Assembly: GCA_900323505.1 (NCBI GenBank)
Contig: OOIN01000015.1
Location: 496,001-560,000, forward strand
Direction of reading: 5' to 3'
Length of the DNA stretch: 64,000 nt
DNA from: Ustilago trichophora
Lineage: Eukaryota > Basidiomycota > Ustilaginomycetes > Ustilaginales > Ustilaginaceae
A program made the translations under genes and the position numbers. Position 1 is the stretch's first letter, and every line of letters begins with the position of its first letter. The notes beneath the pieces are model-generated. The model did no database searches. It had not been told where the DNA came from and saw nothing but the letters and a program-made list of their open reading frames with translations. Shown one piece after another: positions 53,174 to 64,000 of the stretch.

Positions 53174-53437
53174 TCGAGATGGACTCAGTTACGCACAATG
53201 GGCTTGCTTAGGTGACAGCCGATGGGCGTGGAATTTGGCAGTCGCATAGCGCATCTCAACTTTTGCCATGAAAATGACACCGTAAGCGAGCCCACGCAGG
53301 ATATGTACCCTTGTGGCCTCTTGCGAAGAGCGAATCTCTCTCGCTTCTCTCGTGCACGCTTGCATGAGCAATGACGCGGGAAACCTTTGGTTGTTTGGCC
53401 TTCCACTGCAAATGTTGTGACGTGCCAGGTCCGGCTG

Positions 53438-53460
53438 CTGTACAGTACAGTACAGTGCAC
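53438..53460. repeat. Tandem TACAG units (CTGTACAGTACAGTACAG)
   Basis: Three overlapping GTACAG units in tandem form a cluster of the motif found singly in other intergenic regions. Confidence 0.7.
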
Positions 53461-54395
53461 GAAACTAACTGCTCCTTCAACGACGACAACAGCAACGAGC
53501 GATGGGGAGGCATCTGCTCGGTCTCTGAACGTGAGTGGCGTATTTCTACACGGCTCAAAATGGGTCAGGGTCGATGTGCCCATCCGGATCTCAGGGTGCA
53601 GCAAGACGCGTCGTTTTTGCATCCACGGCATCTTTCGCAACTGCAGCATCGGAAGTGAAAGTCTTCGTATCTCCTGGCGATCGGTGTGACGCTCAATGTG
53701 AGACTTTGACTTGGGCGGTGGAAGCAGAGAGCAGCGTGATTGATAGCCGCATCGCTCTCCCATTCTGCCTTCCTTTCTCTGGCAACATAGCTCTACTCTT
53801 TACACAGTGACTCTCGATTTTCCGTTTTCCCCCCACTGTCCCTCAATGCCGGAAAAAATGAAGAAATTTCGGCGAAGTCAACGGAACCCTGGCTATCAAC
53901 CCAACTACCAAAAATACGCTTTTCTGCGGTACACACGTTTGATTGACTCGCGTCGTACTGCGCGAGTGTTCTCTCTTAATTTTTTTCTTTTATTTTTGCC
54001 TCTGAGTTTGCATTGCCATCCCCAAACATACTGTGCTCATAAAAGTGCGTTGGGATCAGTGCGGCTTGGCACCAAGATGACGATGCTCTGCTCTGCCTCT
54101 GTATTCCGCAGCTCAGCCACCGTCACTTTCCCTCCCCCCATTTCTCTGTGTCCTTGTCTGCTCTGTCCAAGCTTGCGTTGCATGTTTCTTTGTTGCGCGC
54201 CAAATGAAAAAGGACAATGGCTCTGCTTCAAGTGCCTGCATCGTTGTCTTGGAGGGCGTCTCGAGTCTTGTTTTGAGTCGTCCTTCGCCTCTGAGCTTTA
54301 CCAATGACAGCGCGATTCTCGCTTGGACCCTTGCGTCTTTGGCTATGTCCCGTGAAATCCTTTCGGCGCTTTGTTCTCCCCTAGACCACAAGGCG

Positions 54396-54399
<4 letters not shown>

Positions 54400-54432
<33 letters not shown>

Positions 54433-54446
54433 CTCTCTCTCTCTCT
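54400..54446. repeat. (CT)n microsatellite
   Basis: About 46 nt of CT dinucleotides with one CCC interruption near 54431. Confidence 0.9.
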
Positions 54447-55405
54447 TGACGTCCTTGCTCCAGCGATCGTGCTGCTACTCTTGTCAGTGTGGAGCTTAAC
54501 CGTGATGTGTTTGAAACAGTCTTCAGAAAGTTTGACTGTGTGGTTTTGGTTCGCCCATCTCCTGGGCTGCCCTTCCATATGCTAGCCATACTCGTTGCTG
54601 GTGCCATCTCGGCACATGGTCGCTCTCGGCTAAAAATCAAAAGCAGGCGCGATAGATTTGCTCTCTATCGCCTCTGGCACGGCCGCATGACCTCGAGGAA
54701 AGGAAAAAGAACACCGGCGTGTCCGCGTATGGCCCTTGGACTGCATTACACTGACGCCCCGCGCAGCACCTCCACCCGTACCCGAGTTCTGCCCATCCTC
54801 GACAGCTGCAGCACATCAGCGCGTTTCTCTCGAATGGTTTCCAGAAACTTTGGCCCCTTCGTCCGCGTTCACCCTCATCCGGCCTGATTGGATTTTGACT
54901 TGTTGGCTTTGGTTGTTTGTATGTAGCTTGTGGCGCGCACTGTCACGCCCAAATTGAGATGCGACAACGTGCCTGTGTGCCCGCCTAGGCAAGCGTCTTG
55001 GCTGAGTTCCGTTGGCCCCATCGGTGCAAGAAAAAGCACGACCCTGCGTAGACTGACAATCGCGAGCTGGTCCGTAGACAACCTGGGTGTTGGCCGTTCA
55101 CAGCCCAAGCACAGTTGCAGGCACAGAGAGTGGTGCCCACATCGAGTTCGCATCGCAACCTCATCGGCAGCAGCTTCGGATGCACCGAATCTGCCAAGTC
55201 GCTCAACTCGCTCAGCTGCTCCATCCGTCCACTCTTTCGACTCGCTCTGTAGCCGCAGCTGCCCACGAACAAGGAGTCGCAAAATTTGCCGACGAAATCG
55301 CTTTTTGCTTTTGTGTCTCGAAGGAAGAAAGTGTACAGTAGTGTACTCCAAAGTTCGGATCTTCAAACTGCGACTTTGCTTTCCGACAGCTCCGCTCTTT
55401 CCATG

Positions 55406-56941
55406 CAGCTTGCCTCCTGCCTCCACTCTGACTATCACACCATCACAGCCTCTTTGTACCATCCTCGCACACTGTGACCTGCAACCGCATCCAGGTCACA
55501 GTCGTTCAACCGCTCTTCTCTCCTGGGTCTCTATTTGCGCTTGTTTTCTCCTCTCTTTCTCTCTCAGTTTCCTTCCTCCTCTCCTCTGCCTGTCTGAACG
55601 TCTCTCTTTCTCTCCGTCCTTCGCCTCGTCCCTTTCCGCTTCACTCTCGTCTCTTGACACTGCTGCTCGAGTCGGACGTCCATTTGTCGTCGACTAGTCT
55701 CATCAACATTTCAAAACAGTAGTCATCCTCCCCCTAGCCCTCATCCATCTCTGCTCTCCCGTTCCTGTCCTTCTCTGACATTCACGTCAACGTTTTCTCC
55801 TCGCAATCTCTCTCCTTGCAAATCAGGCAACGCAACCAGAGGGCGGTGCATCCGACAGCAGACAGTCCTTTTTCCTTGTCGCCGCATCGACGTAACCTTC
55901 TCTCATCTACACAGACATTCGGATGGCAGAGCTGTACGGCGTTCAAAGGGTCCTTGTTTCGCTTGCAAGCCAAGGGTTCGTTGAACCTTGAGTTTCTCAA
56001 TCTGCCTTACGCTTCCCTTTCCCCCTTGGCATCTCCCTTCTCCTTCACGCTCTCAACCTTTTCCTTCGACCTCATCCTTCAGAGAGAGAGAGAGATCCCT
56101 GCACCCTGGCGCCTCTCGACTAGTCAGAGCAAAGACGCACTGGTGCCGGTTGCCAGACATCTTGCGGGGCACCTCGCCTTCTCTCCTTCTACCTTCACAT
56201 CTCTAGCCGCCGCCTCTTTCAATAATCTTTTTCGAGGTACCAATTCACCAAACTTTCTCTCTTTCCCTGTCGTCTGTCGCCCCACGTCGACGGTTGGCAC
56301 ACGCCACTCTACCTGAACTCGCCCTTTGACCCTTGTCGCAACGCCACATCCTGTCGACGTGTCATAGTCTCCTACCTGTCAAGTCTTGTCCTTGGGTCTA
56401 CCTGCGGCTGCGCCGATACGCGCACAGCAGCCTGCAACGAAGTGTCCAGCACCGGATCAGTCTTGCGCCACTCGGTGCTCCATCCACCTGATTCCTTATA
56501 ACTCTCAAGCTAGCATCCGACAAACGGCCGCCTCCGGCCATTTTCTACGTCTTCTGTCAACTTTACCACTATCCCCCCCACTCGACCTTGGTCCCTTTTG
56601 CACCGCTTCACCACTATCGCACCTTCCGACGCTCACTTCGACATCACTTCAGTCTTTACTCGTATCGCTTGCCTCGTCGTGCTTGCCATCGCTGCAAAGC
56701 TTGATACGAATCATCGCCTGCATCCGAGTGGTCATTTCAACTCGCAGCGCCCGTCTCGCTGCGCATACAAGCTTCGTGTTTGAGTCCTGCTCGATTCGAA
56801 GCTTGATCTTCATCGACTGATTTCTACGTGACCTGAACCGATTCCCATCGTCCAACCTTTGCACTCCCTTCCATTATTCACTCTCGAGACGCCAGTCTCC
56901 CAATCGCCATCATCACCACTTTCAACAACGACACACCCTTC
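55406..56941 (+). promoter_or_regulatory. ATG-depleted pyrimidine-rich probable 5' leader of the bZIP gene
   Basis: Over 1,536 nt immediately upstream of the bZIP start I find one ATG on the plus strand against about 35 CAT, that is, ATG on the minus strand. A chance or purely compositional cause should affect both strands more equally. Such strand-specific depletion is expected when DNA is transcribed as a long 5' untranslated leader scanned by ribosomes. The stretch is CT-rich, especially 55500-55640. It may contain an intron; no RNA data are available. Confidence 0.55.
55923..55991 (+). promoter_or_regulatory. Single 22-codon uORF upstream of the bZIP gene
   Basis: The only ATG in the leader starts a frame MAELYGVQRVLVSLASQGF followed by VEP and TGA, 950 nt before the bZIP start. 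If retained in the mRNA it is a candidate translational control element of the kind known for fungal bZIP regulators. Confidence 0.45.
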
Positions 56942-58372
56942 ATGCCGGCAATCATGAGACCTCCTGCCAAGAATAACGACGAGGTGCTCGACGCCGAGCG
57001 CCTCCGTCAAATCGCACGCCGTAAAGAGCAGAACCGGAATGCACAACGTCGCCTTCGCGAGCGAAAGGAGGAATACACCATGCAGCTCGAGGCCCAACTG
57101 GCCGAACTTCATCGTCGATCTCAGAGCCAAGAGGAGGAGAGCCACTTCCTCAGAGAAGCACTTGCTCGTATGCGAGCCGAAAACCAAACGCTTGCTGAAC
57201 AGATTGCTATGATCCACCAGGCTGTGCCCTCGACTCAGGCTTCCCATCCACTTCCTCAGAGGGCTTCGATCGATCTCGGGATTGACCCCTTCGTCCACAC
57301 TGCTCCTTTGAGCCGCAACCGCAACCGCTCGCAGAGTGCCACTGCTTCTACCATGCCTCACTTTGCCTTTGGCCCGACCCCTGCTCCGTGGGCCACGACC
57401 TCTCAGCACCCCATGCCCGCCGTGCACCCACCCTTTGGTGCCACCATTGCACCCGGCGCCACGCATCGGCTGCCCTTCTCCTCGGCATCACCTCTGCCTG
57501 GCGCCCCATCCTTCACCGGCGGTCTCGCCATGCCTCACAGCGAACCCATCGAAGATATCGCCATGCCTCGATCCGAAGACACGAGTCGTAGGAGCTCTCT
57601 GTCGCCCATTTCTCAGCGCCGCGATAGCACCATCTTGAGTCCGTTTGACAGCAGAGGCAATCTCTCTCGTCACGGTAGCGGTCAAACTGAGCTCACGCTG
57701 CCTCCCGAGCACTCTGACTCGGAGAGCGGTCCGTCCACCAAGATCCAGCGGATGTCGGTGTCTTCCAATGCTGTCACATCGTCCATGGCGCCTTCGCCAC
57801 CGCCTTCGCTCGGTACCGCGCCGATTCCGTCTAGGACCATGGCCCCCAACGTCGCTCCTACTCTAGCTGACCAGACTGGTGAAGTGAAGCCCATGTCGAC
57901 GATGCCACCAACTTCAGACGACGTGATGGCGAGCTGTCTCGAGAGCATCCACTCGATGCCTCTCCATGGGGCCGAAGCTGGCAAGCATGTGGCACAGAAG
58001 CCGGCTTTCGACTCTGCTGCTTCCTGGATGTCATCGGCAAGCGAGATCTCGGGCCAGCTTGCTCTTCCCGACTTCCGCCAACCCGACCTCTCGTCCATTT
58101 CCAAGCCTTTCGGTCTGACTCCAGGCGCACTTGGTCTGACCAACGCCATGCCAGGTAGTGGTTCAGGTGGAGACGGTTGGTCCATCTCTCCTTGGCTCAA
58201 TCTGACCCAGACGCCATCAGCTGGCGCCTCGGCCGACATGGCGGCTTCCGCATCTCGCTCGCATGCCGACAGCCAGCGTCTTGAGACGGGTATGGCTTTT
58301 GACAGCAAGAGATCTCTGGCCACTCGTCGTGGATTCTCCGGCAGCCTCAAGCTTGAGTCGCGTGCTGGATGA
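56942..58372 (+). CDS. AP-1-like bZIP transcription factor
   Basis: 476 aa, single exon. The DNA-binding basic region at about 26-46 reads RRKEQNRNAQRRLRERKEE. It keeps the N-x-x-A-Q-x-x-x-R spacing of the fungal AP-1/Yap group (usual core QNRxAQRxxRERK), although Phe of Yap1 is Leu here. The zipper follows directly to about residue 92 (LEAQLAEL, FLREALARMRAENQTLAEQI). The rest is disordered and Ser/Pro-rich with SP/TP sites. The C-terminal Cys-rich redox domain of Yap1 is absent; the protein has a single Cys region (MASCLESIHSMPLHG) near 325. It is therefore unlikely to be the Yap1 orthologue. Expected role: sequence-specific regulation in the nucleus; targets unknown. The very long upstream leader suggests complex control. 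Confidence 0.88.
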   Translation: MPAIMRPPAKNNDEVLDAERLRQIARRKEQNRNAQRRLRERKEEYTMQLEAQLAELHRRSQSQEEESHFLREALARMRAENQTLAEQIAMIHQAVPSTQASHPLPQRASIDLGIDPFVHTAPLSRNRNRSQSATASTMPHFAFGPTPAPWATTSQHPMPAVHPPFGATIAPGATHRLPFSSASPLPGAPSFTGGLAMPHSEPIEDIAMPRSEDTSRRSSLSPISQRRDSTILSPFDSRGNLSRHGSGQTELTLPPEHSDSESGPSTKIQRMSVSSNAVTSSMAPSPPPSLGTAPIPSRTMAPNVAPTLADQTGEVKPMSTMPPTSDDVMASCLESIHSMPLHGAEAGKHVAQKPAFDSAASWMSSASEISGQLALPDFRQPDLSSISKPFGLTPGALGLTNAMPGSGSGGDGWSISPWLNLTQTPSAGASADMAASASRSHADSQRLETGMAFDSKRSLATRRGFSGSLKLESRAG

Positions 58373-59838
58373 GGTCGCGCACTACACCTTTGCGCGTCTC
58401 ATAATCTCTTGGCCAGTCTCCGATCTTGACCACCTTCCTTTTCCCTTCTCAATCACGGAATTGGCTTTCCTGGAACGCGTCTTGATACTCGCAAGCATTC
58501 TTCGTCCCACTCTCAAGCATGGTTCTCTCTAATCTAGCCCAAGCGCTCGCTTTCTTTACCAAACTGCGCGACCACACTCTCATTCAACACGAGCTACTAT
58601 GACTGCTTGGAATGAGAGAGGTGTGCAGGTCAAGGTCGTCTTGGTCGGTTTCTCTGCTTTTGTGGGTGTCTCGAGTCAGAGGGTATCACACAATCCGGAT
58701 ACTTGTCTGATGGCCCGCTAGGATTTTGATCAGGTACTGCGTGTATCGACACGCGCGCGTGGTGCCGTCTGGCCCCTTGATGCCAGTGCACAACGCATTG
58801 CCGAGTCGACCAAAGCGGGTTTCCGCCTCACTGTCCATTCTCCTTTCCTGTTTTTTTTTTTCTACATCCCCGTTCGATCGTCATTCACAGCCCGAAAGCA
58901 GCATCTGTACTATTACCAAGCATACTCGATCGGTCTTCCACTTGGCTGCTCTGCGCTCGTCACCATTCATTCTTGTACTCTCTGGTTTCGGTTTTCTCAA
59001 ATCTGGTGTTATGCACGCACACCAGTGTCCTTCTTTTGTAATCGTGCTTCCTTGCAGGTGTTTGGCTTCACTTGCCTGCACTTGGCTTCGTTGTTGTTCT
59101 CGTTTCGTCCTGTATCACTCGCATCGCATCGCATTCTTGCATAGTCTCTAATCATACTCGCCAGGGACGCTGCAATTGTGCAGCTGGGATTCTTCTCCAC
59201 TTCGGAACAATGTGTGTGGTGCTGTGCCGCTTGTGATGGATAGACAGGCTTGATTGAGATAGGGGGTGCTTTCGACGAGCGACTCGGTGCACGATGGGGT
59301 CCAGCTCAGGATTTTCGAGTGCGGTTTTTATTGGATGCACGCACCTGATCGCTCTGAGTACTGCTGCTGAGAAGTCCCTTTCAGATGTCATACACTCGTT
59401 CAGTGATGATCGCACAATTGGACGTGATGGCTTTTCTGAAGATGTTAGACCATAGCAGCTGATCGCCGATCGGTCTGCAAAGGGTCTCCACGTATGATTT
59501 GGCCCTTTTTTCGGTAAACCGGTGGTTGGCAGGGCCGGATCTGAGCGCGAGAGGGTGTGAAAGGGGCATAAGAGAGGTGAATCCGCACTCGCCAGCAGTT
59601 TCCGGCACTCTGCGGCTCGCGTGTGCCACACTCAGCAGCCGCAACTCCACTTTGAGGCGAGGCGAAGCGGGGTCGATTCAGAAGAACACTCTCTTGCCCC
59701 GGCTCAGCCGGAGTTGGAGGACGCGCAGTGCGTCTTCAGCTCAGAAGTTGTCAAAAAATCGCTCGCTGTCACATCTTTGTCTCCTTCTCGACCAACCATC
59801 AACACGAGCCTCGCCACTCATACCCAACACATACCAAT
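58373..59838. other. Intergenic region between the bZIP and thiolase genes
   Basis: 1.47 kb. It has a T10 tract at about 58853, a GCATC pentamer run at about 59120 and CT-rich DNA before the thiolase start. No supported gene. Confidence 0.5.
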
Positions 59839-61026
59839 ATGGCCAGTCAAGCATTCATCGTCGCAGCCAAGCGAACACCCTTCGGTGCCTTTGGAGGCAA
59901 GCTCGCTGGCTTCTCTGCCTCTCAGCTCGGAGGTCTTGCCTCCAAGGCTGCTCTTGCTGAGCTTCCTTCGTCGACCAAGGTGGATGCTACTATCTTCGGA
60001 AATGTTCACGCCAGTGATAGCACTGCCGCCTACCTTGCGCGTCATGTGGGTCACCATGCTGGTCTTCCCGTGACCGTTCCTGCGCTCACTGTGAACCGTC
60101 TTTGTGGTTCTGGTTTCCAGAGTATCATCAACGCTGTTCACGAGATCCGTGTTGGAGACTCGGATGTGATCCTGACCGGTGGTACCGAGTCCATGTCCCA
60201 GGCGCCATACACGCTTTCCGGTGTGCGATTTGGAAATACCCGATACGGACAGGATCTGAAGTTGGTCGACTCGCTGGCGGCCGCGCTGACGGATCAGGTG
60301 CCCACCCCAACACCTATGGGTATCACTGCCGAGAATCTCGCTGCCAAGTACGGCATCTCGAGGCAGCAGTGTGACGAATACGCTCTCCAAACCCAGCAGC
60401 GATACCAAAAGGCACTTGCCGAAGGCGCGTTCAAGGATGAAATCGTTCCCGTCGAGATCAAGTCCAAGAAGGCTACCGAGTCTTTTGAAGCCGATGAGCA
60501 TCCGCGTGCAAAGACCACAGTCGAGAGCCTCGGCAAGCTCCCCTCTGTGTTTAAGAAGGAAGGTACTGTCTCTGCCGGCAACGCCAGTGGTATCTGCGAC
60601 GGAGCAGCAGCAAACGTTGTCGCCTCGGAAGAGGCTGTCAAGAAGTTTGGTCTCAAGCCCCTCGCCCGTATCGTCTCGTACGGTGTCACAGCCTGCGAAC
60701 CTAGCATTATGGGTATCGGCCCCGTAGAGGCAAGCAAGCTCGCCCTCAGCCGTGCCGGTCTCAAAGTGTCCGACATGGACCTCATCGAGGTCAACGAGGC
60801 TTTCGCAGCCCAATTCCTCTCGGTTCAAAAGGAACTCGAATTGCCCAACGACAAGACCAACGTCTTTGGTGGTGCCATCGCCCTCGGTCACCCCCTCGGA
60901 GCAAGTGGCGCAAGAATCATGGCCAACTTGACGCACAACTTGATCCGATTGGACAAGAAGTACGCTCTCGGTGCCGCCTGCATCGGTGGTGGTCAGGGTA
61001 TTGCTATCGTCATTGAGCGTGTTTAA
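59839..61026 (+). CDS. 3-ketoacyl-CoA thiolase, ACAA2-type
   Basis: 395 aa, single exon; the ATG at 59839 gives MASQAFIVAAKRTPFG, the normal thiolase beginning. The nucleophilic cysteine is Cys89 in NRLCGSGFQS. The catalytic His351 lies in GHPLGASG and the second cysteine, Cys381, in CIGGGQG, all in place. The overall pattern (YLARHVG, TGGTESMSQAPY, FKKEGTVSAGNASG, SIMGIGPV, VNEAFAAQFLSV) is closest to mammalian mitochondrial ACAA2 rather than to cytosolic acetoacetyl-CoA thiolase or peroxisomal Pot1. Expected reaction: thiolytic cleavage of 3-ketoacyl-CoA to acetyl-CoA and a shortened acyl-CoA in beta-oxidation. No C-terminal PTS1 (ends IERV). As in ACAA2, the N-terminus could act as an uncleaved mitochondrial signal. 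Confidence 0.92.
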   Translation: MASQAFIVAAKRTPFGAFGGKLAGFSASQLGGLASKAALAELPSSTKVDATIFGNVHASDSTAAYLARHVGHHAGLPVTVPALTVNRLCGSGFQSIINAVHEIRVGDSDVILTGGTESMSQAPYTLSGVRFGNTRYGQDLKLVDSLAAALTDQVPTPTPMGITAENLAAKYGISRQQCDEYALQTQQRYQKALAEGAFKDEIVPVEIKSKKATESFEADEHPRAKTTVESLGKLPSVFKKEGTVSAGNASGICDGAAANVVASEEAVKKFGLKPLARIVSYGVTACEPSIMGIGPVEASKLALSRAGLKVSDMDLIEVNEAFAAQFLSVQKELELPNDKTNVFGGAIALGHPLGASGARIMANLTHNLIRLDKKYALGAACIGGGQGIAIVIERV

Positions 61027-61517
61027 AACCGGATCGGACGTATGGTGTTTTTCTCCTTCGCTATTGCATTCTAATGATAGAAACGTCTGAAATCAAGTCT
61101 TTTTTTTTCCCGAATCAAACGAAAGATCAGATGTCGTTCAAGACCTTGCTTTGTGAGTCCGAGTTGAGTCCGCTGCTCGAGTGAAGTTCGGACAGTTCTC
61201 GAGTGCTCTGATCTGACGAAAAGTGTGTTTTCTTCGACAACGCCAACCCTTTCACTTTTCGCGATTCTCTTCCTCACGGGTCGAAATGCTTCCAGTCTGT
61301 TGCGTGTCTCATTGCCCTCATCACATTCTGACTCTACACAAACGCCTCGAGACGCAAGAAATCGGTTTCTTTTTGATGGCAAATCTGCCACTAGTGCTGT
61401 AGAAATCAAGCAACTTGTGCTTTGTATACTATGGATAGCCGAATCTAGAATCATTCCGCATTCTCCTCCTCGCGGGGAAAGGGAGCAGCGTCAGATCCTA
61501 GCCGACTGGCCAGCTAG
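61027..61517. other. Convergent 3' region of the thiolase and TPI genes
   Basis: 490 nt between the two stop codons; contains a TCTTTTTTTTTCC tract near 61099-61110. No gene. Confidence 0.5.
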
Positions 61518-62354
<837 letters not shown>

Positions 62355-63008
62355 TTTGTCTATTGTTGTTGTTCCGAAGGTTCGGGAGGAAAAAGTTGGA
62401 AAGAATGGTTTGGTGGTAGCGATGAAGGAGCGAAGAAGCCAGGAGGAGGAAGGCATGAAGAGAGAGTTGGGCAAAAGTGGTGCCTGCAGCTCCACACAAC
62501 ACTTTGTTGTTCTAGGTTGGCCTGTGGATTGCATCTTCCAAACGACCTTTTCCGATCAAGCCAAGATCAAGCACCGTCCGATAATCGGTGCAGGCGCGGA
62601 AAGATCCCGGAGGAACCCTGGCTGTGATTGCTACATGTTTTGCGTACGACAAACCGCATCGATTTGCATCTTTGCATCAATTTCGCGTCGGCTCAAAACA
62701 AAACGAAATCCTCCACTTAGGGCGGCGGTGCACGTCAGCGTCAGCTTTGCTCATGTGCATTTGTACAGTACTGTGTCTGTTTCCAACGCTTGGACCAAGT
62801 CTCTCGCTGAGCTTTCGTCCGAAAACCACAAAGAGAGAGGCAGAGCGTGCAACCCCTGATCATGACACTACTCTACTCTGAACTTCGCGAAACCAACACA
62901 CACCCGCTGTACATCCGTGCACGCACGCACGCAACACTTTATCGTTTGCTCCAACATCTCCACCATCTCCCTACTCGCAACACTTTTCGGATATCGTAGC
63001 TGTACAAC
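62355..63008. promoter_or_regulatory. Divergent promoter between TPI and profilin
   Basis: 654 nt between the starts of two genes expected to be highly expressed. It contains a GTACAGTACTGT motif at 62764-62775 and CA/CGCA-rich DNA before the profilin start. No other gene is seen. Confidence 0.5.
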
Positions 63009-63854
63009 ATGTCTTGGCAAGGATACGTAGACACCAACCTCGTCGGTACCGGCAAGATCAGCCAGGCTGCCATCATCGGTCTCAAAGGAGGTGTTTGGGC
63101 CACTAGCTCTGATTTCAACGTAAGTGTGCGCTAGGTTGAGTCATTGGTGTATGGCCGAGTCACATTCCAAGGTGCAAAACATGTGGCTCGACTGCAGTAA
63201 ACAGGAGGCGCCGGGTGGAAGAATGGTACCAGAGCCGTTCTAGGTCAAGGCTGCGGACACTGTAACTGGGTTCACAACGGGCGAGGTCGAATCTGTCGTC
63301 GTACGCAAGCAACAGCAACGATGCAATCCCATCTTCCTTTTGCGAGGGAATGCTGACCATTTCACCTTCACCTTCTACTGCCCCTCTATCGCACAATGTG
63401 CCACCACTCCAATCAAACCAACCTTATGACCAACTTTATCCGCTGCTGCTGTTCAAAATCATAGGTCACCCCCGAGGAGCAAAAGGCGATAATCGCCGGC
63501 TTCGACGACCCTTCTGGCCTTCAAGCCGGCGGTGTCCGTGCCAACGGCAAAAAGTTCTTCACTCTTGGCGTCACACCAAAGACCATCTACGGAAAGCAGG
63601 GCGTAAGTGCCAATTTCCCCATCTCCCCATCTTTCGTCCACCTCTAGTTGCATCTCCAGTCCTATTCCGAACACACTGCTGACATCCTCTATGCTGTTTC
63701 ATCGCACGTGAAATTTCGACAGGCCGACGGCTTGGTAGCAGTCAAGACCAACCAAGCGGTACTCGTCTGCGTCTACGTGGCACCCATTGTTCCCGGTGAG
63801 GCCAACAAGGTCGCCGAAGGTCTCGGTGACTACCTCGTCAGCGTCGGGTACTAA
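63009..63854 (+). CDS. PFY1: Profilin
   Basis: Three exons: 63009-63119, 63465-63602 and 63723-63854. The introns of 345 and 120 nt (both GTAAGT donors; TAG and CAG acceptors) fall between codons. The protein is 126 aa, the length of yeast profilin. It begins MSWQGYVDTNLVGTGKISQA with the Trp3 and Tyr6 that form part of the poly-proline site. It continues through KKFFTLGVTPKTIYGKQG and ends GLGDYLVSVGY, whose aromatic residues complete that site. Profilin binds actin monomers, promotes nucleotide exchange and delivers actin to formins. The first intron is the longest in the window. It has no domain oddities. Confidence 0.96.
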
Positions 63855-64000
63855 GACCATTTGCAGCAAATCAGAACATTGTATAGTCCACTGCAACTCA
63901 AATAAGTATCTCTACAAGATTACGAAATGTGTGTAACAAAGGTGCTTCGCTCCGCATGCTTTGGATGGAGGTTGACGAGGAGGATGAGAAGGGTGCAAGC
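63855..64000. other. 3' region of the profilin gene
   Basis: The last 146 nt; likely the 3' untranslated region and terminator of profilin. Nothing else can be seen. Confidence 0.4.

Larger units (their letters stand above)
48793..55405. other. Gene-poor region with simple repeats
   Basis: About 6.6 kb without a supported protein gene on either strand; with the bZIP leader that follows, the distance between coding regions is 8.1 kb. Contents: a pentamer run (GCATC/GAATC) at about 50675-50704, a hexamer minisatellite at 51629-51700, a TTTC array at 53113-53173 and a CT array at 54400-54446. GTACAGT tandem copies lie at 53438-53460. Open frames here are short or made of repeat translation. I see no transposase, reverse transcriptase or terminal repeats. 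Distant promoter elements of the bZIP gene or non-coding RNA are possible. Confidence 0.55.

Noticed and set aside
48793..56941. Transposon, CRISPR array or centromere
   Set aside because: No reverse transcriptase, transposase, terminal repeats, spacer-repeat structure or high-copy satellite could be seen; only simple repeats.
59818..60936. A 372-codon open frame on the minus strand
   Set aside because: Antisense to the thiolase, no recognisable domain.

Overview
The window is nuclear DNA of a basidiomycete, most likely a smut fungus (Ustilaginomycotina, Ustilaginaceae-like). Genes are long, mostly without introns, and rich in Ser/Ala/Pro/Gln low-complexity stretches. The few introns are short (about 90-345 nt) with GTAAGT-type donors and CAG/TAG acceptors. 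Intergenic DNA is full of dinucleotide repeats and T-tracts of 23-28 nt. The reconstructed Rad51 is 339 aa, the length I remember for Ustilago maydis Rad51. There is no operon, CRISPR, IS element, rRNA or convincing tRNA, and I see no intact transposon.

Layout: a partial SAM-like protein (-, 1-1734); a Mak32/PfkB-like protein (+, 2994); a four-TM protein (+, 4641); a CipC/DUF3759 stress protein (+, 7078); heterochromatin protein HP1 (-, 8120-9251); a TBC1D12/14-type TBC protein (+, 10525); class II myosin (-, 14204-19318); a LENG1-like splicing-associated protein (+, 20605) overlapping FAN1 nuclease (+, 21245); Dpb4 (-, 24236); an Edc1/PNRC-like decapping factor (-, 26475); Rad51 in four exons (-, 29404); a CREG-like secreted protein (-, 31453); UBR7/Mlo2 (+, 33001); a P4-ATPase flippase (+, 37141); a small secreted cysteine-containing protein (+, 42796); a 988-aa low-complexity protein (+, 45826); an 8.1-kb stretch without protein genes; an AP-1-like bZIP factor (+, 56942); an ACAA2-type thiolase (+, 59839); triosephosphate isomerase (-, 61518); and profilin (+, 63009).

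The content is mainly core genome. FAN1, Dpb4 and Rad51 (DNA maintenance) sit within about 10 kb, with HP1 chromatin biology nearby. Myosin II and profilin serve the actin cytoskeleton. The TBC protein and flippase serve membrane traffic. Fungal genes are not normally co-regulated in operons, so this is proximity, not a pathway.

The observations I rate highest are these. (1) The bZIP gene has about 1.5 kb of upstream DNA almost devoid of ATG on the coding strand (1 ATG against about 35 CAT) with a single 22-codon uORF; the 45826 and 37141 genes show the same pattern on a smaller scale. (2) A palindromic GTACTGTACAGTAC-like motif recurs in many intergenic regions. (3) The TBC protein has lost both catalytic fingers, and the PfkB/Mak32-like protein has Asn in place of the catalytic Asp. 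(4) The LENG1-like and FAN1 reading frames overlap in tandem. (5) Rad51 appears to end in a 9-nt terminal exon. I did not find a clearly new multi-gene system.
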